A DNA stretch of 64,000 bases from Cunninghamia lanceolata (Eukaryota > Streptophyta > Pinopsida > Cupressales > Cupressaceae), in the NCBI GenBank assembly GCA_027924645.1, contig BSBN01000829.1, positions 8,308,001 to 8,372,000 on the forward strand, written 5' to 3'. The notes beneath the pieces are model-generated. The model was not told where the DNA came from and did not search any database. It worked only from the letters and a program-made list of their open reading frames with translations. Positions 10,006-22,284 of this stretch are shown piece by piece (positions within the stretch are counted from its first letter, which is position 1; every line of letters starts with the position of its first letter). A program made the translations under genes and the position numbers.

Positions 10006-11905
10006 TAACCAGAAGTATTGTTTGAAAGAAAGCAAAGAGGTATGCATATGCAATGTTGGTCAAAGAAGCAGACAAAGGAAGTTATTCAGAAGAGTTATAT
10101 AGTAAAGGAGATGGATATGTATTATCTATACACAGTCATACCTTATCTTCTGAAGTTCATGTGTAAGTTCACATCTTTGATATGTTTATGTTTGAAGTAT
10201 ATGATGAGTAGAGTTGGATTCCTATTGTATGATAATGATATGAACTCATAATGATTGCCACCGGATGAATAAAGTTGTGAAAGTTTGAAGGAAATTTGCC
10301 TAAGCAAAGTTCCAGTCAGTAAAGGGGTCACATGCTCAGATAAATATACCGCATATCTCCGCTGATGAAGATTCTGCCTTGCGGTTTGGAAGATAAGTAA
10401 AATAAGTGCAAAGAATGTGTATCCTAAATTTTAGAGCATGAAAGTCACTACAAAGTATTTTGGAGTCAGAAGATTGAAGGCAATTGTAAAACAAAGTAAG
10501 TATAGTCATACAGAGAAAGGAGAATGCTTTACATTTCTCCACATCTAAAGATATGACTTGGTGGTTTGGAGGACAGGTAAATATGAGTGTCTAGTATGCA
10601 TGTCTCAAGTTTCAAGTAATTATATGTACTGCAATTGAATCTCTGGAGTTAACAGTGTGAAGACATGCCTTAGTGCTAATTGAAGTAAGAAAAGGGAGAT
10701 TATTGAGGCCATCACAGATCACCACACAATGGCATTTGGCCTTGCTGATTGAAGTATAAGCTCATATGGCTGGTCGGTATGTACAGCTCAAATCTCAAAT
10801 GTTTATGATCATCGCAAGTATGTTTTTCAGTGTTTTATGTTAAGACTATGTAAGCAGAGTTTGTCAATAACACTGACATCAAAGTTCAAATGTTTGCATT
10901 AGCATGAAATATCTAGAAATGATTAAAGAAGTATACATGAATGTTTTACATGACATATAATTTTCATTGTGTGGTCTACATGATATAATTTGTCCCCTCC
11001 GGTACCACTTTTAGTCTGGAGCCAATTGTAAGGAAGAGTAAGTGTTTGTTGTGTTGACTTGATATATGTTGATGATTATGCTATATGTTTTGGAGTATGC
11101 GCTAGCATGTAAGAGTGTGCCAAGGTAAGGTAGGACCTGATTATGTCTTACTCTTGAACTGCATTGGAATTTTACTTACCGCATATGTTTGGGAGCCAAC
11201 TGTTATGGCCTCTACACATTTCATGCTACACATTCCATCTTGGCCAACTAAGGAGAAAGATTTTGAAGCTTGTGGAGGATATATATGAATGATCAAAATT
11301 GTTGAGTGTTGGCTGAGTGGAGTACTAAGTAATAGAATTCATTTTGTGAAAATAAACTTACTGCAGAAACAAAATTAATGATGAAATGTGGACAGGACTA
11401 GTTTGATCTAATAAGATATTGTTGTGGAGGCAAGTATTGGTGAAGTAATGATGAAGAAGAGTTTCTAAAGTTGTTTGGTTGTGGCATAGGTTGATATTGT
11501 AGGTGTGTAGAGGTGAGATAGTTATGTAGAGGCTGAAGTGATCAACATTGAGTTTTGTGAGAAGAATATTGAGTCAAATAAATCTTACGTTACAAATTGA
11601 AGAATAGTTGTAAGTGTAGTAATTGGTTAGGGAGTTTAACCTTCCTTTGTGTTGTAGCCCATAAATAATATTTTAATATTATTTTTATTTGTGAGGCTAG
11701 ATTTGGATAGTACATTCAAGCAGCTTGCTCACCATGGTTTTTCCTTTCTAGAGTTTTCCATGTAAATCTGGTGTTATGGATGAGTGCTTCTGTGTTCATG
11801 TGCCTTTCATGTTTTAAATGCTTAAGATAGTTTGAATGCTATTGAGAGAAAATAATTTGAATAAGTACTGATTCCCCCCCTCTTAGTACTTCTCTATGTT
11901 TAACA
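10006..11905 (+). repeat. Probable copia 5' LTR (main part)
   Basis: Non-coding stretch ending CTATGTTTAACA, immediately followed by a copia-type primer site at 11906 and then gag, so the sequence just before 11905 must be the end of a 5' LTR. Its start is uncertain. It may be the TGTAACAG near 3666, with element A inserted in between, giving an LTR of about 1.9 kb. No second copy is in the window. A perfect AT inverted repeat lies near 11665-11685. No other signal seen in this 1.9 kb. Confidence 0.5.
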
Positions 11906-11920
11906 ATTGGTATAAGAGCC
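11906..11920 (+). other. Primer binding site, copia type
   Basis: ATTGGTATAAGAGCC differs by one base from the usual TTGGTATCAGAGCC complement to initiator Met tRNA. It directly follows an LTR-like TTTAACA end. Confidence 0.75.
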
Positions 11921-11969
11921 AAGTTCCTTGAATGTGGCCTAACAACTAAGGTAGATCTTGGAGAGGAAC

Positions 11970-12928
11970 ACATGGGAATTGAAGTACTAATTAAAGGCAA
12001 GAATCCTTTGGAAGATGATATAGACATGACAACCTATAATCCAGAAGATTGTGTTGTTGATTTTGATGGAGAACTTATTTATGCCCTAGAAGATCTGGAT
12101 GTAGTAAGAAGTGAAAATGAAGAATACAAGATCAAGCTCATAAAATCAAAGGAAGCAATTTCCAAGTTGAAAGCTCAAGTTGAATAATGTAAGAAGGTTG
12201 CAGATTGTCTAAATGATAAGTTGAATGATAAATTAGTTGAATGCTCCAAACATGAAGAATAAATTGTCTCTCTAAAGAAAGAATTGGAGAAAGCAAATGA
12301 TCTAATAGACAAAGGTCTAAAACTAAAGAAAATCACCAACATTCTTGATGAGATATTCAATAGTCAAATCTACCTCCAAAGAATGAAGGTGGTATTGGAT
12401 TTGACAAATTTTAGAGTCCTAAAATAGATATACCTGAAGGCATATTTGAAATGAAAGGAAAGAGCCTAGCACATAAAACTCTGAGGAGAATGAAGATGAG
12501 GAATAGGAGTTAGATGATGATAAATTCATACAAGTCAGCAATCAGAAGAAGGATATCAAGAGTTCACCTCCTAGACAAGTTGCTAATCCCAGTTTCTCTC
12601 AATCCTTCTATGGTTACTATTATTCTTTGCAATAAATTTGTATGTAAGGCTATTGACTATAAAACCAAGGACAGAAGATATGATAACATGAGGAAGAATT
12701 CATTTGTGCCTACAAAATATGATGTTATGACCTCTCATTCCTTCTATGGCTATTGTTATGCATGCAATATGTTTGGTCATAGGGCTATTGAGAGTAGAAC
12801 TAAAGAAAAAGAAAAATGGTATGTCTCTAAAATATAAGGTTGTTTGCTACAAGTGCAACAAATTTGGGCACAAAGCAAGATTCTGCAAGAGTGGTTCTGT
12901 AAAACCACCTATTCAACACAAAACATAG
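11970..12928 (+). pseudogene. Ty1/copia gag remnant with two zinc knuckles
   Basis: Shattered gag of the copia element whose primer site is at 11906. A helical, Lys/Glu-rich middle (near 12060-12370: SENEEYKIKLIKSKEAISKL and later VSLKKELEKANDLIDKGLKL) leads to two nucleocapsid knuckles. The first, at 12754-12795, has its last Cys changed to Ser (CYACNMFGHRAIES). The second, at 12845-12886, is intact (CYKCNKFGHKARFC, C-X2-C-X4-H-X4-C). A frameshift lies between the knuckles, and TAA/TAG stops interrupt the helical part. Gag packages the element RNA. No copia protease, integrase or RT follows on this strand. Confidence 0.75.
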
Positions 12929-13532
12929 AGAAAATTGTGACTTATCAAAAGGAGATGAAAGATATGGAGGAAGAAGACAGATCAAGATAATGAAAAGAAT
13001 CAAGAGTTTGTGCTTCTACCTAGTACAAAAGACTTCATTGTTGATTAAGATATGGCATAGAGTCAAGGGGAGCTAATCAAGGAATATATATTCTTTCCCC
13101 CTTGAATACTTTTGGCTTCTGCAAATGGAAGCTAAGAACATAGATGAGTTGGAATGAAATCAGCTAGTGAAGATGATGATAAGGCAAGACAATTTCTTTC
13201 CCCCAAATTTTTAGAGAAAAATAATATGATGCAGAGGATTGTAGAAGGTTCTTGAGTCTCTGTGAGTTTACCTAACCAAACAAAAGTGCATTAATGAGGA
13301 ATGTTAGGGAAAAATTGTAAAGTACATATGCTTCCTTTGGATGAAATAATCTCATTTGAAGACAAAACTCTTACATTTGAAGCTTAGAAAAGAATAAGAC
13401 TTTAATATCCCTTGGCGAATTGAGCTATAGGAGAATCTTGGATTCAGAGCACTCAAATTTGGAACCCTAGCATAATAAAGGTATTTATCAGAAACACTAA
13501 AACCCTAGTTTTTGATTTAAAAGAAGCTTTAA
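12929..13532 (+). other. Gap between gag remnant and ORF2
   Basis: Short broken frames (for example NEKNQEFVLLPSTKDFIVD near 12995-13045) suggest the tail of the gag region, then no clear coding sequence. At 13438-13450 the word TTGGATTCAGAGC resembles a copia primer site (TTGGTATCAGAGC) with two adjacent changes. If real, ORF2 downstream would be the first ORF of a separate element. Confidence 0.35.
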
Positions 13533-16500
13533 ATGGTGACTCCACAAGTAGTTGATGGTTATGAAAAAACTAGACTGGAATACAAGAAGTAGCTATTCAA
13601 AGCAATGGAGGTAGATAGGGATGGAGTTTTCTCAAACATTCTGGTATATGTTGTATACACCGAAGATGTTAGAATTTACACTCACTTTAAGTTGGATGAA
13701 ATTGATCATATGAAGTTTGAGGATCTTAGAGATCAACTCCTGGATGATGATGTCAATTACAAACTAGAATTTACTAATGTGGGGGCCAAGCAACTGAACA
13801 TATGAAAGGATTTTCTTGATTTATGTGATGAGCATGAATGGAAAAGATACATTCTGAGTAGGATTCATGATGACTTTATGTTTCTAGATAAACCCTACTA
13901 GATCACACAAGATGCAATCAGGGAAATAACTAGGTTGAGATCCACCGGACCTATACTGGTGATAAAATCTATTAAGAATGAAAATGTCATTGAACTGATA
14001 GGAGCAAAATTTGATAAGAGGACATTTACTGTGAATGATAAGGTGCACTTAGATTGGGGAGTAATAGTGTTTTATTTCCTACATGAACAGATGATGTCAA
14101 TGACAAATGCAAAGAAAATTTTCATGTCTTCATATATTCTATACCTAGTATCTAGAGTTGGAAATTTTCCTAGTTTGACAGCAACATGGGTTGGTGGAGA
14201 AGGCCTCATGAAAAATAAGATATGGGATTTCTTTCCTCAGCTGGAGTTGAAAGATGTTGAGAAGCATTTTAAGAGGGTGAATGATGCATTCTTATATGCA
14301 ATAATTCTTAAATTAATAGGTGACCTAGGATGGAGAATGTCAGAAAAGGATATGGAGTTAGTAAGAGGATGGGGAGAATGGTTCATTCAATTCTACAAGT
14401 CTACATATATCAAGGTTTTAGGCTTCAAAAGGGCACCTTTCCTTTTGCCTAGACATTCTAGTGATAGGCTCATCCTGATAGAATGTTCCTGATAGATCAG
14501 TGAGGTACATTTGAAATTGTCTTGAAAGAATAAAACCGGTGTAAGATACTGTTTTGAATTGGGATTATATGAATGTCCCTCTATCTAGTTGGCCAAGACA
14601 ACAACTAAGGAACTTGAGGCCTTGAATTTAAATCTGTATGAGGGAAAGGGAGAATTTTTACCTTGCTGGCCGACGTAAACAATTGTTTCCTATAATGGGG
14701 TTTGAGCATAAGCATTCTCTTGATGACTTATGAGAAAATTGCAAAGATGATTTTGAAGTCAGAAAGAGGAGATATACAAGGCTCACTACATTTCAGATGA
14801 GGGAATTCAGTTTAAGGAATGACATACCTAAAGAGTTCTCAGATGATGGGCATATTTTTGATCTATTGTTCCATTTAGACACTATTGACACTAAGGAGTT
14901 GTAGCCCATTGATTGGTCCATGAAAGAAGATATCTCATTGAGGGAACTAAGTGCAGGGGTGGTGCAACAAAACAATGATTGGTTGAATACCAAATTGTAG
15001 AATTTTAGGCCACCTCTAGTAGGGGACAAAGGGAAAAGGAAGAAAGATACTCCTTCTACGTCAGAAGCATATAAGAGACAAAAGACATTTGATGCAAATT
15101 CTCCTTCAGCTTCTAGGCCCAAACTATATCAAAAGAGCCCAAAGACCCCTCATTAGAAAATGAGGGGATTAATTGAAACAATTGCCCCACAAAAAATAGC
15201 ATTTGAGTTGAAAGAGGCTTTTAGAAAAGCTTCCATCACAAATAAGGTTGCTGATGCAGGAGTGGTTGCTAGTCTAGGTGTTATTCCCCAAGCACAAATT
15301 GTTTCACCTAGACAAGCTTTGGGATAAACACTAGAAGAATGGGCTAAGGTTATGGATGAACAAGCTCAATTGGAAACAACTCAACCCATGGGTGAAGAAA
15401 TGGCATCACCTCCTACAGCTACAAAAGAAACACAAACACACATTGAGGATGAAAATGAAGAATCGGTAGAGGAAGAAATGTGAACTGATGAGACACTTTT
15501 TCAAGACCCTCTTATTGAAATCTCTCAAGAAGAAAAGACTGAAACAACTTAAGAGAGGGAGGAGGAGGTAAATCTAGATGAGGTCGTAGAAGAGGGTAAT
15601 CAAAAAGAACAATAGATTACTAAGAAGAAGAGACTGCTGTAGATAAAGAAGATAAGCAAATGAGAGTGATTAGATGAATGTGCCTCTATCTCATGAAGAA
15701 ACTATCCATAAGCCATGTGATTCTCAACAAGAAGAGGTTTGTCTGAATCAAGAGAACATAAAAGAAGATGATCAAATTGAGAAAGAGACAAAAACATCAG
15801 GACTCTAAGATTGAAGAAAGTTTAATAGAGGGTCCTTCTAATGATGTGGATCATGACACACAACAACAAATAGAAGAACATGTCTTAACTTTTTAAGAGC
15901 AATAAGAGTTGATTATAACCATTGAACAATAGGAGAATCATGTCAAGGTAAATATTTCCACTAAAGAAGAGACGTTTGGTGATGAAGAAGAATTTCCAAA
16001 AGAACAATAGGAGCAAGAGCAAAAAGAGGAATTGATGGATCAAGAAGAGAAATTTGAAGAAGAGCAATTCCATACTAAGGATAAGGAAAAGGATGCAAAT
16101 GTTAACACAAAACAAGAACAACATCAAGATATGCATATGGAACAAAATCCTCCAACACCTCCTACAGTCCCTTCCTCGCTAAAATTGAACCTAGAAAAGA
16201 GGCAACAAGTAGTGGTAAAACATCTAAGCCTATGGTATATGATGATAGAGGTTGATAAGAAGAAGCCAAGGACGAAGTCAAGAATGCTATCCTCTATCAA
16301 GATCAATGAACATGGAGAGAGGATTGCTTAAATAGAAACTCCAATTATTGATAAAGATGATAGAGAACTTCTTACCAAAGATTATCTGATCACTAGGGTA
16401 AATTTGGGTAAGTAGACCTAGGGGGAGCAGATAAATTCATTGGTTTCAGCTATGGATGTTGCAAATGTTAAGATGCAAAAGATAAATTGGCCAAGGATGA

Positions 16501-17135
16501 GCTAAATCTATAGCTAAACTAAATGAAATACTTTGTTAAAGAGTTCCTCACTCCCATCTTGGAGCAACAAGCAGCTATATATGTCCCAATTGTGATGACT
16601 AAACATGAAGTGGATGCTCTATAGGCCATGAAAGCGAAATCAACTATGGTAGACATGTGGGTAGCCAAATTCTTGAATGAAGCTCTTCTAATTTTTTATA
16701 ATAATTATCCTTTTTATGAGGAAGCATGCAAAATAGAGGATAATATAGATTCTTTTATGGAAAATGCTAAGGAAGGGAAATAAAAGTTATCTAGAAGGAT
16801 GTAAAAATGTTGAAGCAAATAAAGAGGATGAGTCAGGAAGAATTGGTGAGTTCCAACATTTTGCAAGATGAAGATCCTGATTTTGTAGAAGATTGTGTAA
16901 AAGTTTCTCAGTTTAACATTGACCAGATTGTAGAATATCTTCCAAGATTATTATCATTGCAAAGAGAGATTTTTGAGTTTGTGGCAATTTTTGAGGTTTT
17001 CATCAACGAGGTAGTTGGACTAGAAGTCTTCCTACCAAATAGGCACAAAATAGATACTTTAGAAAAGGTAAAAAAGTTGTTCGTAACTAAAATATAGAGC
17101 TTGATGTGTACTCCTCCTAGTTTGAATGAAGATAA
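13533..17135 (+). pseudogene. ORF2: long unrecognised retroelement ORF, 5' part
   Basis: A plus-strand coding region starting at ATG 13533. It stays in one frame to 14490 with a few stops (TAG, TGA, TAG), then continues through frame changes to 17135, where copia element B interrupts it. It resumes at 45234. The first 320 codons look globular: HFKLDEIDHMKFEDLRDQLL, AKFDKRTFTVNDKVHLDWG, then a region with WDFFPQLELKDVEKHFKRVN. From about 15000 the product becomes low-complexity, rich in Glu, Lys, Gln and Thr. The last part (16540-17130) is helical again (LPRLLSLQREIFEFVAIFEV). Many stops stand where Gln would fit (for example KEQ*ITK). I recognise no gag, pol or host family. It may belong to the copia element with gag at 11970, replacing pol, or to a separate element. 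Confidence 0.55.
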
Positions 17136-18710
17136 TGTTGAAGGGATAAGACAACTGAGAGGGGGTTGAATCAATTGTATTAAAAAATTCAAACCCTCAT
17201 AAAAATAATCACGTCCACATCAGTTCACTTAAACCCTTAATCTGTTATAAAGGTTAAACATGAAAAGTAGATAACAGAAACTTAAACTTATCAATACCAT
17301 GCACAAGGGAACACCATATTTTTATTTGGAAAACCCTAAAAGGGAAAAACCACGGTGAGGATTATCTCACAATATAAAGTACTAGCAATACTAAATTACA
17401 AGAGGCTCACTACCAAAGGGCTCACTACCCACAAAAAGAAAGGCTCACTTCCAAGGACTCGCTATCTAGAAGAAAGAGAAAGAAGAAGAGACTCACTACC
17501 AAGAGTGAACTAATATTATTGCATCTAACACATGCATGGGTTCAGTTCCAATGAAGCACATCAAACATCACCTTCACATCTGCACTAAAATATAGTAGAC
17601 ACCTTCTACTCACTGCATCCAGTCACCTAACACATGAAAGATCTCACTACCTTTTATCACACTCACATCACAAATGTCATCTCCTCCACGCACACATAAT
17701 TCACAAATCCTTGACACTTATTTATACCATCATTACCCTTGAAACAATCTTCAAGGCCAGAAACACAATCTTCAATCCTTGAAACAATCTCCAAGGTTAG
17801 CAAACCCACAATGTTTAAATTAGGTCTAGACCTAAACATCCCATGGAAACCTTAGGTCAGACCTAAATCCATCCAAGCATGCTAAAAAACACTCACATAA
17901 TCACCAAATCAATTCCACAATTAGTGCAAACATCCAAGGTCGACCAAACAGGTGTAAACATAGTGAATTCTTGATCACACACTTCCATGAAGCTAACCAT
18001 AAATTGTGTACCACACACAAGGATTTAAAAAAAATGGAAACATCCACAAATAACTTTAAGTCACCTGAGAACCAACAAATTCAATCACAACAAATTTCAC
18101 TTGAAGATAGTTCACACACTACACACAACCAATACTGTCGAACTCTGCTACACAAGAAACTTGCTTTCCAGAGCACCAAATCACAAATCCTTTGTATAAA
18201 AGATGGATAAAGACATTATAAGCAAACATCTAGAACCACAACACCTAAAACCTTTCTGTGGAGGAATGCAGAGTAAAATACTTTCTCCTAGACACGTTGT
18301 AAACACCGTTAGGCACTATTCTCCAACTAGTGAACACAACTTTTACTGTATACCATTCTAGAGCACCAAATTATGGATTTAGCACCTTCAAAAATTTCTC
18401 CACAACATATCCAAATAGCATACATAGATCTCTAATACAGAGGAAAAGCAGAGCAAAAACGTAGACAATATTATGTAAGCCAAAAGACATCTTCAACACA
18501 CTATTTCCAACAAATTCTCAAAAACACTTGGAGACTCAATGTCAGGAGCATATCCTTAACATATTTAGAACTTCTACATAGAAACCAAATCACCTTTAGT
18601 AGAACAACTTAGTGAAATAATGACAACTTCATCAAAAGAATAGTTGACACCAATGACAACAAAAACATGTTGACATCAATGACAACACTGATTAGCACAT
18701 ACTTGCAACA
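17136..18710 (-). repeat. 3' LTR of element B
   Basis: Ends ACTTGCAACA next to the polypurine tract. The minus-strand TATA box reads TATAAATA at 17719-17726, conserved in the other copy at 23794-23801. Confidence 0.9.
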
Positions 18711-18724
18711 ATTTCCCCCTTGGT
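18711..18724 (-). other. Polypurine tract of element B
   Basis: On the minus strand ACCAAGGGGGAAAT runs directly into TGTTGCAAG, the LTR start. Canonical copia form. The 380 bases from here to 19102 are the 3' untranslated region after the RNase H stop and hold no other signal. Confidence 0.85.
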
Positions 18725-19102
18725 CATTGGTGGTAACATACGATGCTTAAAACCATCATGACACATCTCTACACCAATATCACTCTCCCCCTTTCTCTTA
18801 CACATTTTAGTCTCTTACTCTCCCTTTGTTTTTCACATGAACTCTCTCTCCCTTTGACATCAATAGCAAAGGGTGACTAACTTTTTCAAACTCCCTCCCC
18901 CTGATTATGATACTGGACATACTTTCACTATTCTCAACTTCTCTGAATACTTTGTACACACCAACTTGTACCAACTCTTGCTCACCCTGACTACAACAAT
19001 GATCAATGCCACTACTTGCTCCCCCTGAGATGTAGCATCCAACATCAGTCCAAAAAAGAATGAATCTAGACACACACTGGACTGATGCATTTCCTTATGC
19101 AT

Positions 19103-19720
19103 CTAGTTCAAAGGAGGGGAAATAATCCCTAACTTCTCCTGGAGATATTCAAATGTATCTTTAGGAAGAGCCTTAGTGAATATGTCAACAACCTGATCCT
19201 TTATAGGCACATATTCTAGCTTCACTTCATTCTCTACAACCTTCTCTCTCAGAAAGTAATACCTAATTGAAATATGCTTTGTCCTTGAATGCATCACTGG
19301 ATTCTTTGAAATGTTAATAGCACTTGTATTATCACAAAAAATAGGAATTGGATCATCATACTCAACTTTGATATCCTTCAAGGTTTGTCTCATCCATAAC
19401 ACCTATGTGCAACATGATGCTGCAACAATATACTCTGCCTCTGCAGTAGATAAAGACATCGAATCCAACTTCTTTCTTAACCAAGATATAACTTTATCTC
19501 CAAGAAAGAATGCACCACCACTTGTACTTTTCCTATCATCTACACACCCGACCCAATCTACATTTGTATAGGCACTTAGGGTAAAATCATTGTTCTTAGG
19601 ATACCACAAACCATGATCTGAAGTGCCCTTCAAATACCTGAATATCTTGTTCATTACCATAACATGTGACTCTCTAAGATCTTCTTGAAATCTTGCTACA
19701 AGATAGACTGCATGCACGAT
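19103..19720 (-). pseudogene. RNase H of element B
   Basis: The last domain of the copia polyprotein; it removes the RNA strand during reverse transcription. Visible in order: FRYLKGTSDHGLWY, YTNVDWVGC (the usual catalytic Asp of the TDADW motif is Asn here), STSGGAFFLG, SLSTAEAEY with its Glu, then a TAG where Gln is expected before VLWMRQTLKD, IFCDNTSAI with its Asp, RTKHI and the C-terminal VDIFTKAL. Apart from the stop at 19403 and the Asp change, the domain is complete. Confidence 0.88.
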
Positions 19721-20700
19721 ATCTGGTCTGGTAGTAGTTAGTTATAGCAATTCTCCAATCATTGATCTATATTTACTCTGGTCATTCTTAGGGGATTCAT
19801 CATTCTTGTTCATCATGCAACTAGTTGTCATGGGAGTACAAACTATTTTAGAATCTTCCATTCCAAACTTCTTCAACAATTACTTGACATACTTTGATTG
19901 TGAGATAAAAATGCCCTTATCTGTCTAATTAATTTGCATCCCAAGGAAGAAGTTCATTTCTCCACATATTGACATCTCAAATTATTTTTGAATTTCATTT
20001 GTAAATTCCTTACACATACCTTCATTTCCACTAAAGATTATGTCATCCACATAGACCTCAACAATCAATATTTGATCTTTTCTTACCTTGATGTACAAAT
20101 TACTATCTATAGACCCTTTACTGAATCCCTACTGCAACAAATACTTGTCTAACCTTGCATACCGAGCTCTGGGAGTTTGCTTCAGACCATACAATGCCTT
20201 CTTCAATCTGCATACCATGTCAGGTTTCTCTGACAACTGAAATCGATCCAGCTACTCTATGTATACTTCTTCTAATTTACCATTCAAAAAAGTAGACTTC
20301 ACATCTATTTGATACACTTTGAAATCCTTATGTGTTGCAAAGGCTAAAAATAGTCCAATAGCTTCCATTCTTGCCACTGGAGCAAAAGTTTCCTCATAGT
20401 CTATTCCTTCCACTTGTAAGTAACCAAAAGTTTCCTCATAGTCTATTCCTTCCACTTGTAAGTAACCTTTGATACACAAGTCTTTCCTTGTTCCTTACCA
20501 CTTCTCCATTCTCATTCAATTTGTTTTGGAATACCCATTTGGTTCCAATCACATTTTTATTCTTTGGTCTTGGGACAAGTTCCCAAGTCTTATTCTTCTC
20601 AATCTGCATTAGTTCTTCTTCCATGGCCTTGATCCAATACTCATCCTTTATGCCTCAACCACTATTTTAGGTTCAACTTTATAAATCAAACATAGATTTA
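19721..20700 (-). pseudogene. Reverse transcriptase of element B
   Basis: Copia RVT_2 domain. N-terminal segment IEKNKTWELVPRPKNKNVIG and TKWVFQNKL near 20520-20600, then the [14 protein letters not shown] stretch, present twice because of a 42-base duplication, and [20 protein letters not shown]. The catalytic YVDDI motif reads intact at about 20046-20057. Stops and frame changes break the remainder. The enzyme would copy element RNA inside the Gag particle. Confidence 0.88.
20384..20467. repeat. 42-base exact tandem duplication in RT
   Basis: Two identical 42-base units (20384-20425 and 20426-20467), beginning AAAAGTTTCC on the plus strand, duplicate 14 codons ([14 protein letters not shown] on the minus strand) without shifting the frame. 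Confidence 0.95.
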
Positions 20701-21751
20701 CCCATTCTTCAGGAACAACTCTGCTTCTTGTCAAAACACCTTTGCTCTTGTCACCAATGATTTGATCTTCAATGTGATGTCTCTACACATACTTGGGAGT
20801 TTTAGGAGACTTCACCAGAGCTTCTTCTTCTTCAACTTGTGCTTCTCTTTCTGGAGCTTCTTGTTCTTCAATATAGACTTCATTTTCTTTAATTTTTTCT
20901 TTTCCTTCACTAGAAAACCCATCTAATTCATATCCACTGATCTCTAAAAAATTTTGTGTATCTTCATCAACCTTTACACTAGCACTTTCAACAATCTTTC
21001 CTAGCCTTTTGTTATAGTATCCAAGGAAAATATCTTCATCACATCTTGCATCAACCTTCCCTAGTTCTTCATCTCTTTTGATATAACATTTGCTTCCAAA
21101 AACTTTAAAATATTTAGCAGTGGGAATCCTTCCATACCATAGTTCATACAAGGTCTTTATGTTATTTGCTCTCACTTGTACTCTATTTTGTATGTAGACA
21201 ATAGTATGAATTGCTTCTCTCCGGTAGACTTCCGATAGGTTTTCTTCTTTTATCATTGTCCTTGCAACTTCTCGAATAGTCATGTTCTTCCTTTCATCCA
21301 CTCCATTCTGCTAAGGAGTTATAGGAGCAGATAGATGCCTCTTTATCCCATGATTTTCACAAAACATGTTAAAATCATTAGAAGTAAACTCTCCACCTCT
21401 ATCAGACCTCAAACATTCGATTTTCATATTTAATTCATTCTCAACCATTGTTTTAAAAGCTTTAAACTTATCTAGGGCTTCTGATTTTTCCTTAAGAAAG
21501 GTGACCCAAGTCATTCTAGAGAAATCATTAATAAATAACATGAAATACCTATCACCTTGAAAACTCTTTACTCTAGTAGGACCACACAGGTCTGTATGCA
21601 CCAACTGCAACAGTCTAGTAGATGGTTGATCCTTTCTTTTGAAGCTTCTTCTTGTTTGCTTTCCAAACTGACATTCCTTATAGACAACAGTAATGGGATT
21701 TGTTATCTTAGGTAGATCTCTCACAACTTGGACTAAACTTATCCTTACCAA
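20701..21751 (-). pseudogene. Integrase of element B
   Basis: Integrase catalytic core (rve) of copia type. Catalytic residues are visible: Asp in LVHTDLCGP, Asp in CLRSDRGGEF, and Glu in NGVDERKN. One TAG interrupts the core exactly at the first Gln of the PQQNG motif (21311-21313), a CAG to TAG change. Downstream are the FKVFGSKCYIKRD and IFLGYYN segments of the C-terminal region, then an acidic linker (KENEVYIEEQEAPEREAQVE) before RT. The domain inserts element DNA into the chromosome. Confidence 0.9.
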
Positions 21752-22284
21752 TATATCAAAATTAATGTGACATAATATCCTATACTATAGCCAACTCTCA
21801 CTGATCTGATTCATAAGACAATAACTAACACCACCTTTGAGATTATAAACATTTCCACTTGTCTTCTTTCCAGCAACAATTACTATTCTGGAGTTTTTTC
21901 TGATCTCACATCCATCATTCTGAAACATAATATTGTAACCCTTTCTACACATCTATCAAACACTCAAGAGATTATGCTTTAAACATTTGACATAAAGAAC
22001 ATCATCAATGTTATACTTTCCATCAAAACTGATTGAAGCTTTCCCACAAATCTTAGCAGCTTCATCACCCCCAAACCTAACTAATCTGCCATCAAATTTT
22101 TTAAGTTTAATAAACTTACTCTTATCACCTATCATATGATTTGAGAATCCACTGTCAATAACCTAGTCATCCTTTTCACTCCTAGCATGAAAAGTAGATA
22201 TTATAGTGCCTTTAGAGTTAGCACATGCTTCCAGATTCTTTTCCTTCACATAGCTTCCAGAGTTAGAAGAACCAGTTTCATCTC
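21752..22284 (-). pseudogene. Protease and GAG-pre-integrase of element B
   Basis: The aspartic protease motif reads VIDSGFSNHMIGDKSKF near 22110-22170 (usual form DSGCSNHM). LYVKCLKHNLLSV follows, then the pre-integrase segment with NVYNLKGG and RILCHINFD; the latter has lost the leading Trp-His of the WHRRLGH-type motif. Stops interrupt it. The protease cuts the Gag-Pol precursor. Confidence 0.8.

Noticed and set aside
15885..16306. Leu/Phe-rich minus-strand open frames resembling membrane proteins
   Set aside because: They are the antisense of the Glu/Lys/Gln-rich part of ORF2; such antisense frames are hydrophobic by composition.
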